DNA from: Microbacterium jejuense
GTDB lineage: Bacteria > Actinomycetota > Actinomycetes > Actinomycetales > Microbacteriaceae
Length of the DNA: 64,000 nt
Assembly: GCF_019511665.1 (NCBI RefSeq)
Contig: NZ_JAEUAW010000003.1
Location: 346,510 to 410,509 of the forward strand
Reading direction: 5' to 3'
Shown: piece after piece, positions 26,032 to 35,224 of the stretch
How the letters are laid out: every line of letters begins with the position of its first letter
How positions within the stretch are numbered: position 1 is the stretch's first letter
The notes under the pieces: model-generated
Databases searched by the model: none
Seen by the model: only the letters and a program-made list of their open reading frames with translations
What the model was told of the DNA's origin: nothing
Made by a program: the position numbers and the translations under genes

Positions 26032-26921
26032 CCGTCGCCGGACCGCTGCGGGCGGGCGCCGTCGCGCAGCGGCTGCTCGTGTCGTCGCGTCCGGTCAGCT
26101 GGATCAACACCGCCTTCCCGTTCGCGGCCGCGTACGTCATGACGACGCGGCAGATCGATGTCGTGCTGATCGTCGGCACGCTCTTCTTCCTGATTCCGTA
26201 CAACCTCGCGATGTACGGGATCAACGACGTCTTCGACTACGAGTCCGATCTGCGCAACCCGCGCAAGGGCGGCGCACACGGGGCCGTCCTCGACCGGCGA
26301 CTGCACCGCGCGACCCTCACGGCGGCCGCCGTGCTGTGCCTGCCGTTCGTCGTGTTCCTCGCCGTGGTCGGGTCACCCGCATCCTGGGCGGTGCTCGCCG
26401 CCAGCCTCTTCTTCGTCGTGTTCTACAGTGCTCCCCCGCTGCGCCTCAAGGAGCGGCCGTTCCTCGACTCCATCACCAGCAGCATCCACTTCTTCTCACC
26501 CGCCGTGTACGGGCTGGTGCTCGCGGAGGCGACATGGACGTGGCCGCTCGCGGCACTCGTCGCCGCGTTCGCGCTGTGGGGCGTCGCGTCACACGCCTTC
26601 GGCGCCGTGCAGGACGTCGTCGCCGACCGTGACGCCGGCATCGCGTCGATCGCCACGGTCCGGGGCGCGCGCTGGACCGTGCGGTTCGCGCTGTGCTGCT
26701 ACGCGGCGGCGGGGCTCGCGATGCTCCTGACGGCGTGGCCGGGCCCGCTGGCCGCGCTGCTGGCGCTGCCCTACGTCGTGACGGTCTGGCCTTATCGGCG
26801 CCTCGCCGACGCCGACGCCGCCGAGGCGACGGCCGGGTGGCGGCGGTTCCTGTGGCTCAACCAGTTCACGGGGTTCGCGGTCACCCTGCTGCTCATCTGG
26901 TACGCCGCGCTCACCGCCTGA
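26028..26921 (+). CDS. crtEb: Lycopene elongase (UbiA-family prenyltransferase)
   Basis: Adds two C5 units to lycopene to make the C50 flavuxanthin-type precursor. The 297-residue protein has about eight membrane helices. The first aspartate motif is NDVFDYESD (66-74), and the second is in QDVVADRDAGIAS. GTG 26028 overlaps the crtYf stop. It ends the operon and is followed by a bidirectional hairpin. Its presence with crtYe/crtYf marks a C50 rather than C40 end product. Confidence 0.93.
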   Translation: MTVAGPLRAGAVAQRLLVSSRPVSWINTAFPFAAAYVMTTRQIDVVLIVGTLFFLIPYNLAMYGINDVFDYESDLRNPRKGGAHGAVLDRRLHRATLTAAAVLCLPFVVFLAVVGSPASWAVLAASLFFVVFYSAPPLRLKERPFLDSITSSIHFFSPAVYGLVLAEATWTWPLAALVAAFALWGVASHAFGAVQDVVADRDAGIASIATVRGARWTVRFALCCYAAAGLAMLLTAWPGPLAALLALPYVVTVWPYRRLADADAAEATAGWRRFLWLNQFTGFAVTLLLIWYAALTA

Positions 26922-26944
26922 GGACGCGGCGACCCGTCGACGCG

Positions 26945-26976
26945 GAGGGCCGCCCGTCCGAAGACGAGCGGCCCTC
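26945..26976. terminator. Bidirectional hairpin between the carotenoid operon and the UPF0182 gene
   Basis: GAGGGCCGC (26945-26953) pairs with GCGGCCCTC (26968-26976); after one mismatch the stem continues four pairs to a CGAA loop. It lies between two convergent stop codons and can serve both strands. Confidence 0.8.
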
Positions 26977-26990
26977 TGGCGTCTACGGGG

Positions 26991-29888
26991 TCACTGCTCG
27001 CCGAGCTCGATGAGCTTCTCGACGGCTGCGGTCAGACGCTCATCGGCCTCGCCGTACGCGGCCCAGTCGCCCTTCTCCAGCGCCGCCTGGCGGTCGAGCA
27101 TCGCCTGCTGCGCCTCCTGCAGCGCCTGCTGGTAGTCGTCGGTCGGCTCCGTCGGCGTCGGACCGGGTGTGGGCTCCGGCGACGGCTCCGGCGTCGGCGT
27201 GTTCGGATCGGTCGGGACGTCGGTATCACCGGCATCCGCTCCCGAATCGCCGCCGAACAGGACGTCGAGCGCCTCGTTCAGCGTGTCTTCGAACGCGACC
27301 TCGTTGCCGAACGAGACCAGCACCTTCTGCAGCGACGGGAAGCTCGTCGCACCGGACGACTGCACGAACACCGGCTGCACGTACAGCAGACCGCCGCCGA
27401 CAGGCAGGGTCAGCAGGTTGCCCTTGAGGACGTCCGAGTCGCCCTGCTTGAGCAGGTTGACGAACGACGACACCTCGGGCTGCGCGTCGAAGTTGTTCTG
27501 CACCTGTCCGGGACCGGGCACGGTGGTGTCGGCGCTGATCTCCAGCATCCTGAGCTTGCCGTAGTCGGCGCTCTTCTTGCCGGGTTCGCTTCCCGCGTTC
27601 GAGTCGACGGCGAGGTAGCCCATCAGCACGTTCCTGCCCTCACCGGAGGGGATGAACGACGTGAACATCGAGTAGGTCGGCGCGTCCTGGCCGGGCATCT
27701 GCATCGTCAGGTAGTACGGCGGCTGCAGCTGGGTGTCGGCCTGCGGGTCGTTCGGCGTCTTCCAGCGGTTGTCGCTCTGGTAGAACGAGCGCGCGTCGTC
27801 GACGTGGTAGACGCCGAGGATCGTGCGCTGGACCTTGAAGAGGTCGGTCGGGTAGCGCACGTGGCTCATGAGCTCGCCCGACATCTCGCTGATCGGCTTG
27901 ACGGTCGACGGGTAGACCTTCTGCCACGACTTCAGCACCGGGTCCTCGTCGTCCCACGCGTACAGCGTGACCTTGCCGTCGTACGCGTCGACGGTGGCCT
28001 TGACCGAGTTGCGGATGTAGTTGATGTCGTCGAGCGCGAACCGCGGAGCGGGGTTGCTCGAGTCCGAGATCGCCGAGGTCAGGCTCACCGTCGAGGAGTA
28101 CGGGTAGTTCGCGCTCAGGGTGTAGCCGTCGACGATCCACACGATGCGGCCGTCGACCACCGAGGGGTAGGGGTCGTTGTCGAGCGTCAGGTAGGGCGCC
28201 ACCTTCTGGACGCGGACACGAGGATCGCGGTCGTACAGGATCTGCGAGTCCTCGTTGACGTAGTCCGAGAACAGGATCTGCTCGGCCTGGAACTTCAGCG
28301 CGTAGATGAGGCGGTTGAAGACATTGCCGAGGCTCGGGCCGCCGTCGCCCTCGAAGGTCGTCTTCGTCTCGTTGGACGAGTCGTCCTCTCCCGACGGGTA
28401 ATCGAGCTCGATGGGCTCCGAGTCCTCCGGAGCGCCCACGATGGAGTAGGTCGGCGAGTACTCGCCGAAGTACACGCGGGGCTGGAAGTTCTCCTCGTCG
28501 GACAGGAAGCCCGCCGCCGGGATCCCCCGCTCGAGGAACACGGGGTTGCCGTCGACGGTGCGGTCGTTGCCCTTGGCCGCGACGATGCCGTAGCCGTGGG
28601 TGTAGACGACGGCGCTGTTCTGCCAGTCGTTCGCGTTGCCCAGCTGCTCGAGGTTGAGCTCTCGCACCGAGACCACCGTGTCCTGCGAGACGCCGTCGAT
28701 GTCGTAGCGGTCGACGTCCAGCGGGTCGGCGAACTGGTAGTACGAGCGGTACTGCTCGAGCTGGCGCACCGTCGGCGACACGATCGCGGGGTCCATCACG
28801 CGGATCTGCGCTGTCGTGCCCGCGTCCTCGCGCAGCTGGCCCGCCTCGACGTCCGTCACGGCCTCGAAGTCCTGCTTGTCGAGCCCGTCGATGCCGTACG
28901 CGGTCTTCGTCATGTCGACGTTGCGCTGGTAGTACTCCTGCTCCAGCGAGAGACGGTTCGGCTGCACCTGGAACGTCGTGACGACCCACGGGTAGCCGAC
29001 GCCCAGCACGATGGCCGAGACCACGAGGAGAGCCGTGGCCACCAGCGGGTAGCGCCAGCGGCCGACGATGGCGGTGACGAAGAACAGGATCGCCACGATG
29101 ACGGCGGCGAAGGCGAGGATCGTCTGACCGGGGATGATCGCATTGACCCCGGTGTAGCCCGGGCCGGTGATGCGATCACCGGGCTCGGTCAGCGTCTTGT
29201 ACCGGTCGAGCCAGAGGCTCGCGCCCTGCACCAGCAGGTAGAGGCCGGCGATCACGGCGAGCTGGATGCGCGCGGACTTCGAGATGCGCAGCTCGCGCTG
29301 GCCCACCCTCACCGAGCCGTACAGGTACGAGACGAGTGCGGTCACGAGCAGGCACACCAGCAGCACCGCCGAGACGAAGCCGACCAGCGAGCTCCAGAAC
29401 GGCAGAGCGAACATGTAGAAGCCCGTGTCGAGGTGGAACTGCGGGTCGGTCGTGTCGGTCGCGACACCGTTGAACCACAGCCACGTGGTCTCCCACTGCG
29501 CGGACGCCGCGAAGCCGGCGAAGAAGCCGAAGAATACCGGGATGCCCCACATCGCGAGGCGGCGCAGCGGCTCGACGACCTCCTGGTAGCGGTCCAGCTG
29601 CGAGCTCAGCCGCGCGTAGACGGGGCGCAGCCGGTATGCGAGCTGGATCGAGAGCCACACCGGCACGGCCATGCCGAGGAATCCGACCACGAACATCACG
29701 ACGCGCGCGATCCACTGCGTCGTCAGCACGGACTGGAAGCCGAGCTGATCGAACCAGAGCCAGTCGGCGTACAGGCTCGCGAACACGAAGAAGGCCACCA
29801 CGAGCGCGGCGATGACCACGAGGGTGATGGCGATGACGCGTCGGATGCGGGACGGTGTGGCCGGGGTCGGCGCAGAGGTCGTGGTCAC
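26991..29888 (-). CDS. UPF0182 family large membrane protein
   Basis: A 965-residue protein of unknown function, conserved across actinobacteria. About seven membrane helices occupy residues 15-330, for example IAITLVVIAALVVAFFVFASL. A large extracytoplasmic domain follows (RLSLEQEYYQRNVDMTKTAYG, FTSFIPSGEGRNVLMGYLAVD), then an acidic, Pro-rich linker and a short coiled tail. The GTG start has TAGGAT six bases upstream on the minus strand (29895-29900). Next to it on the same strand is a PDZ/Lon-like protease, a pairing kept in mycobacteria. Confidence 0.95.
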   Translation of the reverse strand: MTTTSAPTPATPSRIRRVIAITLVVIAALVVAFFVFASLYADWLWFDQLGFQSVLTTQWIARVVMFVVGFLGMAVPVWLSIQLAYRLRPVYARLSSQLDRYQEVVEPLRRLAMWGIPVFFGFFAGFAASAQWETTWLWFNGVATDTTDPQFHLDTGFYMFALPFWSSLVGFVSAVLLVCLLVTALVSYLYGSVRVGQRELRISKSARIQLAVIAGLYLLVQGASLWLDRYKTLTEPGDRITGPGYTGVNAIIPGQTILAFAAVIVAILFFVTAIVGRWRYPLVATALLVVSAIVLGVGYPWVVTTFQVQPNRLSLEQEYYQRNVDMTKTAYGIDGLDKQDFEAVTDVEAGQLREDAGTTAQIRVMDPAIVSPTVRQLEQYRSYYQFADPLDVDRYDIDGVSQDTVVSVRELNLEQLGNANDWQNSAVVYTHGYGIVAAKGNDRTVDGNPVFLERGIPAAGFLSDEENFQPRVYFGEYSPTYSIVGAPEDSEPIELDYPSGEDDSSNETKTTFEGDGGPSLGNVFNRLIYALKFQAEQILFSDYVNEDSQILYDRDPRVRVQKVAPYLTLDNDPYPSVVDGRIVWIVDGYTLSANYPYSSTVSLTSAISDSSNPAPRFALDDINYIRNSVKATVDAYDGKVTLYAWDDEDPVLKSWQKVYPSTVKPISEMSGELMSHVRYPTDLFKVQRTILGVYHVDDARSFYQSDNRWKTPNDPQADTQLQPPYYLTMQMPGQDAPTYSMFTSFIPSGEGRNVLMGYLAVDSNAGSEPGKKSADYGKLRMLEISADTTVPGPGQVQNNFDAQPEVSSFVNLLKQGDSDVLKGNLLTLPVGGGLLYVQPVFVQSSGATSFPSLQKVLVSFGNEVAFEDTLNEALDVLFGGDSGADAGDTDVPTDPNTPTPEPSPEPTPGPTPTEPTDDYQQALQEAQQAMLDRQAALEKGDWAAYGEADERLTAAVEKLIELGEQ

Positions 29889-29970
29889 CGTCCCATCCTA
29901 GGCGGGCCGCACATGGCGGATGCTTTGTCCGCGCTGGGCGAACCCCCAGAATTCCGCGGTGCGCGCGGCG

Positions 29971-31095
29971 TCAGCGGGCGCTGCAGGTAGGCAGGGCGTC
30001 GAGGTCTCCCCCGTCGGCCAGGGTGTCCAGCACCTTGAGCGAATCGTCGAGCGTCTTGACCGAGAACACCCGCAGGCCGCCCGGGATGTGGCCCACCACC
30101 TCGTCGCAGTTCGCGTCGGGGGCGAGGAACCAGTCGGCTCCGGCGTCCACCGCTCCCCACATCTTCTGACGGATGCCGCCGATCGGGCCCACCGTGCCGT
30201 CCGCGGTGATCGTGCCGGTGCCGGCGACCTGCTCGCCGCCGTTGAGCTCGCCCGGGGTGAGCGTGTCGATGATGCCGAGCGCGAACATCATGCCGGCGCT
30301 GGGACCGCCGACGTTGTTGAGCTGGATCGTCACATCGATCGGGAAGTCGTAGTCGGTGATGAGCGTCACGCCGATGAACCACACGGTCTCGCCGTCGGCG
30401 GTCGACTCCTTCGGGGTGATCGAGACCGTCTGCTGGGCGCCGTCGCGCTCGATGACGAGCTCGACCGGTGCTCCGGCTCCGTCGTTGATGACCTTGCGCA
30501 GGGCCGTCGCGTCGGTGACGGCCTCGCCGTCGGCCGTCAGGATGAGGTCGCCCTCCTCGAGCGTGCCCTCGGCGGCCCCGCCCTCGACGACCGAGTGCAC
30601 CGAGAGCGTCGCCCCCACGTCGTAGCCGACCTCGGTGAGCGCGGCGGCCGTCGCCTCGTGCTGCGAGTCGACCATCATCGCCGCGCTCTCTTCGTTGCGC
30701 TGCTCGGTCGTCTGCCCGGCAGGGAAGACGGCATCGATGGGCAGGACCGCCTTGCTCGGGTCGAACCACGCCATCGCCAGCTCGAACCACGACGGTGTGT
30801 GCTCCCGGTTGCCCTGCACCTGGACGGTGAGCAGGTCGAGCGACCCGTCCGTCGGGTACGTCTGCGCCCCTTCGACGGAGATGAGCGGCACCTCGTCGCC
30901 GTCGGCGTTCGTCGCCGAGCCCAGCGTGTTGTACACGGGTCCGGGCTGTTGGATCACGTACGACGTCGGAAGGAACGTGATGACGAGCAGCACCACCATC
31001 GCGACCGCGAGCGCCCACACGCCGGCGACGGAGCGCCGCGACATGCGCTGTCGCGGCGCGGGCTCGATGGTGGTGTTCTCGTCGAACAGGGCCAC
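29971..31095 (-). CDS. PDZ-domain Lon-like (S16) membrane protease, YlbL type
   Basis: A 374-residue protein with one N-terminal membrane helix (about 26-45), a PDZ domain near 150-220 (LEEGDLILTADGEAV) and a C-terminal Lon-type protease domain. The Ser-Lys dyad is visible as GGPSAGMMFAL and IRQKMWGAVDAGAD. It probably cleaves envelope proteins from the outer membrane face. I chose GTG 31095 because GAGAGG precedes it; a longer frame from 31161 lacks such support. It is divergent from the zincin-like gene. Confidence 0.88.
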   Translation of the reverse strand: MALFDENTTIEPAPRQRMSRRSVAGVWALAVAMVVLLVITFLPTSYVIQQPGPVYNTLGSATNADGDEVPLISVEGAQTYPTDGSLDLLTVQVQGNREHTPSWFELAMAWFDPSKAVLPIDAVFPAGQTTEQRNEESAAMMVDSQHEATAAALTEVGYDVGATLSVHSVVEGGAAEGTLEEGDLILTADGEAVTDATALRKVINDGAGAPVELVIERDGAQQTVSITPKESTADGETVWFIGVTLITDYDFPIDVTIQLNNVGGPSAGMMFALGIIDTLTPGELNGGEQVAGTGTITADGTVGPIGGIRQKMWGAVDAGADWFLAPDANCDEVVGHIPGGLRVFSVKTLDDSLKVLDTLADGGDLDALPTCSAR

Positions 31096-31239
31096 GCGGG
31101 ACCTCTCTTCCGTGCCGGGGGTGTGAGTGCCTGGTCGTTCGCGACCGGCGTAAGGGTTCAAGGTCCCGGCCGGGGAGTGCGACGGATGCTGCGACTAGCG
31201 TAGAGCGCAACGTCATCGACCGGCTGAAAGGCGGCTGAA

Positions 31240-32685
31240 GTGGCAGACGACGACCGCAGTCCCGAGGACGACTTCCAGGAGCTCATGCGGCAGCTCTTCG
31301 GAGGCGGCGCGGGCGGCATCGACCCCGAGCAGCTCTCGCGCATGTCGGGCATGGACATCGACCCGGCGATGATGCAGCAGATCATGCGGCAGCTGCAGGG
31401 CGTGTTCGCGAACGCCGGCGACAGCGGCGTGTCGTGGGACATGGCCAAGCGCCAGGCGCTGCACATCGCCAACCAGGACGGCCTGGGCGTGACGGCGGGC
31501 CAGCGCACCGACCTCGACCAGGCGTTCGCGCTCGCGACGCTGTGGCTGAGCGAGGCGACCGGGATCTCGGAGCTGTCGGCCCCGCCCACCACGATCACGC
31601 GCGGCGCGTGGGTCGAGGCGACGCTGCCGGTCTGGCAGGAGCTGGCCGAGCCCGTCGCGACCAGCATCGCCGACGCGCTCACCACGGCCCTCAGCGAGCA
31701 GTCGCCCGAAGACATGCAGGAGCTCGTGCAGGGGGCCGGACGCCTCATGCGCACGATCGGCGGCTCGCTGTTCGCAACGCAGCTCGGCCAGGTCATCGGG
31801 GGCCTGTCGAAGGAGGTCGTGAGCGGCGGCGACGTCGGCATCCCGATCATGCCGGACGGGCAGGCGGCCATCCTGCCGCAGAACTTCGCCGATTTCGGCC
31901 GCGACCTCGAGGTGCCCGAGGACCAGCTGGCGCTGTACATCGCGACGCGCGAACTCGCTCACGCGCGTCTGTTCCGGCATGCCCGCTGGCTGCGCCTGCA
32001 CGTCATCTCGCAGGTCACCGACTTCGCACGCGGCGTCCACGTCGACACCGAGATGCTCGAGGACATGGCTTCGCGGTTCGATCCGTCCCAGCCCGAGGAG
32101 CTGCGTGCGGCCCTCGAGAGCGGAGCGCTGCTGCCGCCGCGCTCGGACGCGCAGAACGCCGCTCTCGCGCGTCTGGAGAACCTCCTCGCGACGATCGAGG
32201 GATGGGTCGAGGTCGTCACCGAGGACGCGACGTCGCGGCTCCCCTCCGCGCCCCGCATCGCCGAGGCGGTCCGCCGTCGCCGCGCCGTGGGCGGACCGGC
32301 CGAGCGTGCGCTCGCGTCGCTCGTCGGCCTGGAGATCCGCCCCCGTCGCATGCGGGAGGCCGCTGCCATGTGGCGCGCGGTGACGGATGCCGTCGGCCCG
32401 GCCGCGCGCGATGCGCTGTGGGACTACCCCGACCTGATGCCCGCCCCCGCCGACATCGACGATCCGGCAGCCCTCGTCGCCCGCCTCGAGGCGCGCGCCC
32501 GCGGCGAGGAGCCGGCGCCGGACGAACTGGACGACGCGCTGGCGCGCCTGCTCGCCGGGGAGTTCTCCGCGGCCGGCGCGGAGGGCGGCCAGCCCGACCC
32601 GGCTGAGCCGGGCGCGGCGGAGGCGCCCGGGGAGTCCGACGAGGACGAGGGCGGCGCCGCGCCCGACGACCACCGTCCGGTCTGA
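31240..32685 (+). CDS. Zinc-dependent metalloprotease-like protein (zincin 2 / F420-associated family)
   Basis: A 481-residue member of an uncharacterised actinobacterial family annotated as zincin-like. The core motif is TRELAHARLFRHARWL with Glu238 and His241 in an xExxH arrangement; the first His of a classical HExxH is Arg here, as I recall for the family. The N-terminus has a short Met-rich segment, and the C-terminal 40 residues are acidic and low complexity. AAAGGCGG precedes the GTG. It stands between the PDZ protease and the cyclodehydratase-like gene in a conserved order. Substrate unknown. Confidence 0.85.
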   Translation: MADDDRSPEDDFQELMRQLFGGGAGGIDPEQLSRMSGMDIDPAMMQQIMRQLQGVFANAGDSGVSWDMAKRQALHIANQDGLGVTAGQRTDLDQAFALATLWLSEATGISELSAPPTTITRGAWVEATLPVWQELAEPVATSIADALTTALSEQSPEDMQELVQGAGRLMRTIGGSLFATQLGQVIGGLSKEVVSGGDVGIPIMPDGQAAILPQNFADFGRDLEVPEDQLALYIATRELAHARLFRHARWLRLHVISQVTDFARGVHVDTEMLEDMASRFDPSQPEELRAALESGALLPPRSDAQNAALARLENLLATIEGWVEVVTEDATSRLPSAPRIAEAVRRRRAVGGPAERALASLVGLEIRPRRMREAAAMWRAVTDAVGPAARDALWDYPDLMPAPADIDDPAALVARLEARARGEEPAPDELDDALARLLAGEFSAAGAEGGQPDPAEPGAAEAPGESDEDEGGAAPDDHRPV

Positions 32686-32784
32686 TCCGGCGGGGCTCCT
32701 CCCCAGCCCTGGCGCCCGGCGACCGCGCGGCATCCTGTTGTGGATAACCGCCCGCGCCGATCGCCGCTCGGGCAGGATCGGGGC

Positions 32785-33648
32785 ATGCTGAGCCTCGACC
32801 CTTCGTTCCCGGCGGTCTGGCGGTCCGCGTCGGCGCTGCAGTTCGGCGCCGAACCGGTCGCGGTGCTGGACGACCCGCAGCCCTGGCAGCTGCGCATGGT
32901 GCGCGAGCTCGAGCGCGGCGTGCCGGACGCGTCGTTCGTGCCGTTCGCCCGCGCCTTCGGCGCGCCGTCCGACGACGCGGCGACACGTCTGCTGGCGCGC
33001 CTGCGTCGCGCCCTCACGACGGGTCCGGCGAGCCGCCGCGTGGTGTCGCTCCACCGCGACGAGGCGGTGACCGAGGCCCAGGCCGATCTCGTCGCGCGGG
33101 GCCTCGCCGCAGCCGGATTCGACGCCGTGGTGCGGCATCCGTTCGATCCGATCGACCAGCCCGAAGGCGGTGCCGCGGCCGTCGTGTTCATCGTGCCGCG
33201 TGTGGTCCCACCCGGAGCCGCGGCAGCGCTCATGGCGTCCGACATCCCCCACCTGCCGGTCGTTCTCACCGGCCCCGGCGCCGACATCGGCCCGTTCGTG
33301 CAGCCGGGCGACACCGCGTGCCTCGCGTGCGTCGCCGCGCATCGCCGCGACGCGGACCCCGCGTGGCCCGCTGTCGCCGCTCAGCTCATCGGGCGCGCCG
33401 TCGACGTCGAACCTGCCGTGCTGTGGGAGGCGGGGATGGTGGCGGGCCGGCTCATCGACGAGCGTGCTCGGCGGCGTCTCGACCGGACGCGCTCGGTCGC
33501 GCTGCGCGCCGGGTCGCTGCACCGGGACGTCCGGACGCACCGACCGCACGCAGAGTGCCGCTGCCGATCTCTCGCAGGAAGCGCGACGGCTGCCGCTCCC
33601 GTACCCCTCGCGCCCACGTCACCGACAGCGTTCGCCCGGCCCGCGTGA
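32785..33648 (+). CDS. Orphan cyclodehydratase-like (ThiF/TOMM leader-binding) protein
   Basis: A 287-residue protein resembling the leader-binding/cyclodehydratase partner of azole-forming peptide systems. The key region is GPFVQPGDTACLACVAAHRRDADPAWP, and a zinc site is formed by C179/C182 (CLAC) and C258/C260 (CRC). No YcaO gene or precursor peptide is nearby, so it probably has another job. CAGGAT lies six bases before ATG 32785. The family normally ends just after the CxC motif; here the frame continues 27 residues, antisense to the end of uvrD. Confidence 0.78.
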   Translation: MLSLDPSFPAVWRSASALQFGAEPVAVLDDPQPWQLRMVRELERGVPDASFVPFARAFGAPSDDAATRLLARLRRALTTGPASRRVVSLHRDEAVTEAQADLVARGLAAAGFDAVVRHPFDPIDQPEGGAAAVVFIVPRVVPPGAAAALMASDIPHLPVVLTGPGADIGPFVQPGDTACLACVAAHRRDADPAWPAVAAQLIGRAVDVEPAVLWEAGMVAGRLIDERARRRLDRTRSVALRAGSLHRDVRTHRPHAECRCRSLAGSATAAAPVPLAPTSPTAFARPA

Positions 33649-35224
33649 TGCCGACGTACGCCAGCCGGCGTTCCTCGTCCACCTGCTCGAACGTGGTCGC
33701 ATACGAGATCGGCAGCAGCCCCTCGGCCACGCCGACCAGGTGCACGTGGTCCCACTCCAGGCCCTTCGCCGCGTGCAGCGTCGCCAGGGTGACGGTGCGC
33801 AGAGCCGGCTCGTCGTGCACCTTCGCGCGCGCCGTCAGCTCGTCCGTGAACGAGCGGAGGGTGGTGCCCGCGGGTGCTTCCTCGGCCAGCCGCAGCAGGG
33901 CCGCGCGTGCCTCCCACGCGTCGCGCAGGGCGCCGCCGGCCTCGGGAGGATCGTCGGTCAGGCCACGCGAGCGCAGGATGTCGCGCACGGTGTCGACAAG
34001 GCCGCTCTCGAGCGGGGCGACGGCGGCGGCGCGGAGTTCCATGACAGCCTGGCGCACCTCGGGCATGTCGAAGAAGCGGCGCCCGCCCAGAACGGTGGTG
34101 GCGATCCCGGCGTCCGAGAGGGCTGCGACGATCTCGGCGGACTGCGCGTGCGCGCGGTAGAGCACCGCGATGTGGCGCGGATCCACGCCGTCCGCGATCT
34201 GCGCTGCGATGCGGGCGGCGACGGTGCGCGCCTCATCGCGATCGTCGTCGAAGGCCGTGACAGTCGGCACACTGTCGTCGGCCGCGGCCTCACGGGACGG
34301 CGCGGGCGAGAGGTGCAGAGCGCCCGGGCGCCCCCGCATGAGTTCGTTCGCGACAGCGAGGACGCCGGCATCCGATCGGTAGTTCGTCTCCAGGCGCACC
34401 ATGCGCGCGCCCTCGAACCTCTTGTCGAACTCCAGCAGAAAACGCGAGTCGGCACCGGCGAACGAGTAGATCGTCTGGCTGGCGTCGCCCACGACGCAGA
34501 GGTCGCGACGATCTCCGAGCCACAGCTCCAGCAGACGGTTCTGCAACGGCGACACGTCCTGGAACTCGTCGACGGTGAAGTGACGGTACTGCTCGCGGAC
34601 CGCCTTCGCGACCTGCGGTTCGGCCTCGAGCATGCCCGCGCACGCCAGCAGGACGTCTTCGAAGTCGAGCTGCCGACGCTCGTCCTTGAGCTTCTCGTAC
34701 GCGTGCTGCAGCGCGACGACGCGGTCGAGTCCCAGCCTTCCGACGCCGTTCGGTCGCACGCGGGCGTACTCGTCGATGCTCAGCATCGAGACCTTGCGCC
34801 ACTCGATCTCGGACGCGACGTCGCGGAGCGTCGCGACGTCCGGAGCGAGGCCGACGCCGTCCGCGGCGTGGGCGAGCAGCCTCACCTTGTTGTCGACGAT
34901 GCCGGGTGCCGAGTCGCCGGCGAGCGTCGGCCAGAAGAAGTTGAGCTGCGCGAGCGCGGCCGCATGGAAGGTGCGAGCCGACACCCCGCCGACGCCGAGC
35001 GCGCGCAGCCGCCCGCGCATCTCGCCCGCGGCCTTCGCCGTGAACGTGACGGCCATGACGCGGCCGGGCGAGTACGCGCCGGTGTCGACGCCGTGAGCGA
35101 TGCGGTGCGTGATCACGCGGGTCTTTCCGGTCCCCGCGCCGGCGAGCACGACGACCGGGCCGCGCAGCGCGCGCACGGCCTCGAGCTGATGCTCGTCGAG
35201 CCCGGCGAGCGCTCCACCGCTCAC
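33452..35224 (-). CDS. uvrD2: UvrD2-like superfamily 1 DNA helicase
   Basis: A 590-residue 3'-5' helicase for DNA repair. Walker A is AGAGTGKTRV (K34, T35), motif Ia is TFTAKAAGEM, motif II VDEFQDVSP, motif III GDASQTIYSF, motif IV ETNYRSD, motif V TLHAAKGLEW and motif VI YVGITRA. It lacks the HRDC domain and cysteine tail of mycobacterial UvrD2, so it is short. The GTG overlaps the nudC stop by four bases. The last about 37 residues are antisense to the conserved end of the convergent gene and look like read-through. Confidence 0.93.
   Translation of the reverse strand: MSGGALAGLDEHQLEAVRALRGPVVVLAGAGTGKTRVITHRIAHGVDTGAYSPGRVMAVTFTAKAAGEMRGRLRALGVGGVSARTFHAAALAQLNFFWPTLAGDSAPGIVDNKVRLLAHAADGVGLAPDVATLRDVASEIEWRKVSMLSIDEYARVRPNGVGRLGLDRVVALQHAYEKLKDERRQLDFEDVLLACAGMLEAEPQVAKAVREQYRHFTVDEFQDVSPLQNRLLELWLGDRRDLCVVGDASQTIYSFAGADSRFLLEFDKRFEGARMVRLETNYRSDAGVLAVANELMRGRPGALHLSPAPSREAAADDSVPTVTAFDDDRDEARTVAARIAAQIADGVDPRHIAVLYRAHAQSAEIVAALSDAGIATTVLGGRRFFDMPEVRQAVMELRAAAVAPLESGLVDTVRDILRSRGLTDDPPEAGGALRDAWEARAALLRLAEEAPAGTTLRSFTDELTARAKVHDEPALRTVTLATLHAAKGLEWDHVHLVGVAEGLLPISYATTFEQVDEERRLAYVGITRAGRTLSVTWARGVRERQPSRFLREIGSGTLRAVGASGRPGAATRRAARPSASGRDAAEHARR

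Noticed and set aside
32785..33648. Complete azole-peptide (TOMM) biosynthesis cluster
   Set aside because: Only the cyclodehydratase-like partner is present; no YcaO, dehydrogenase or precursor peptide gene is in the window.
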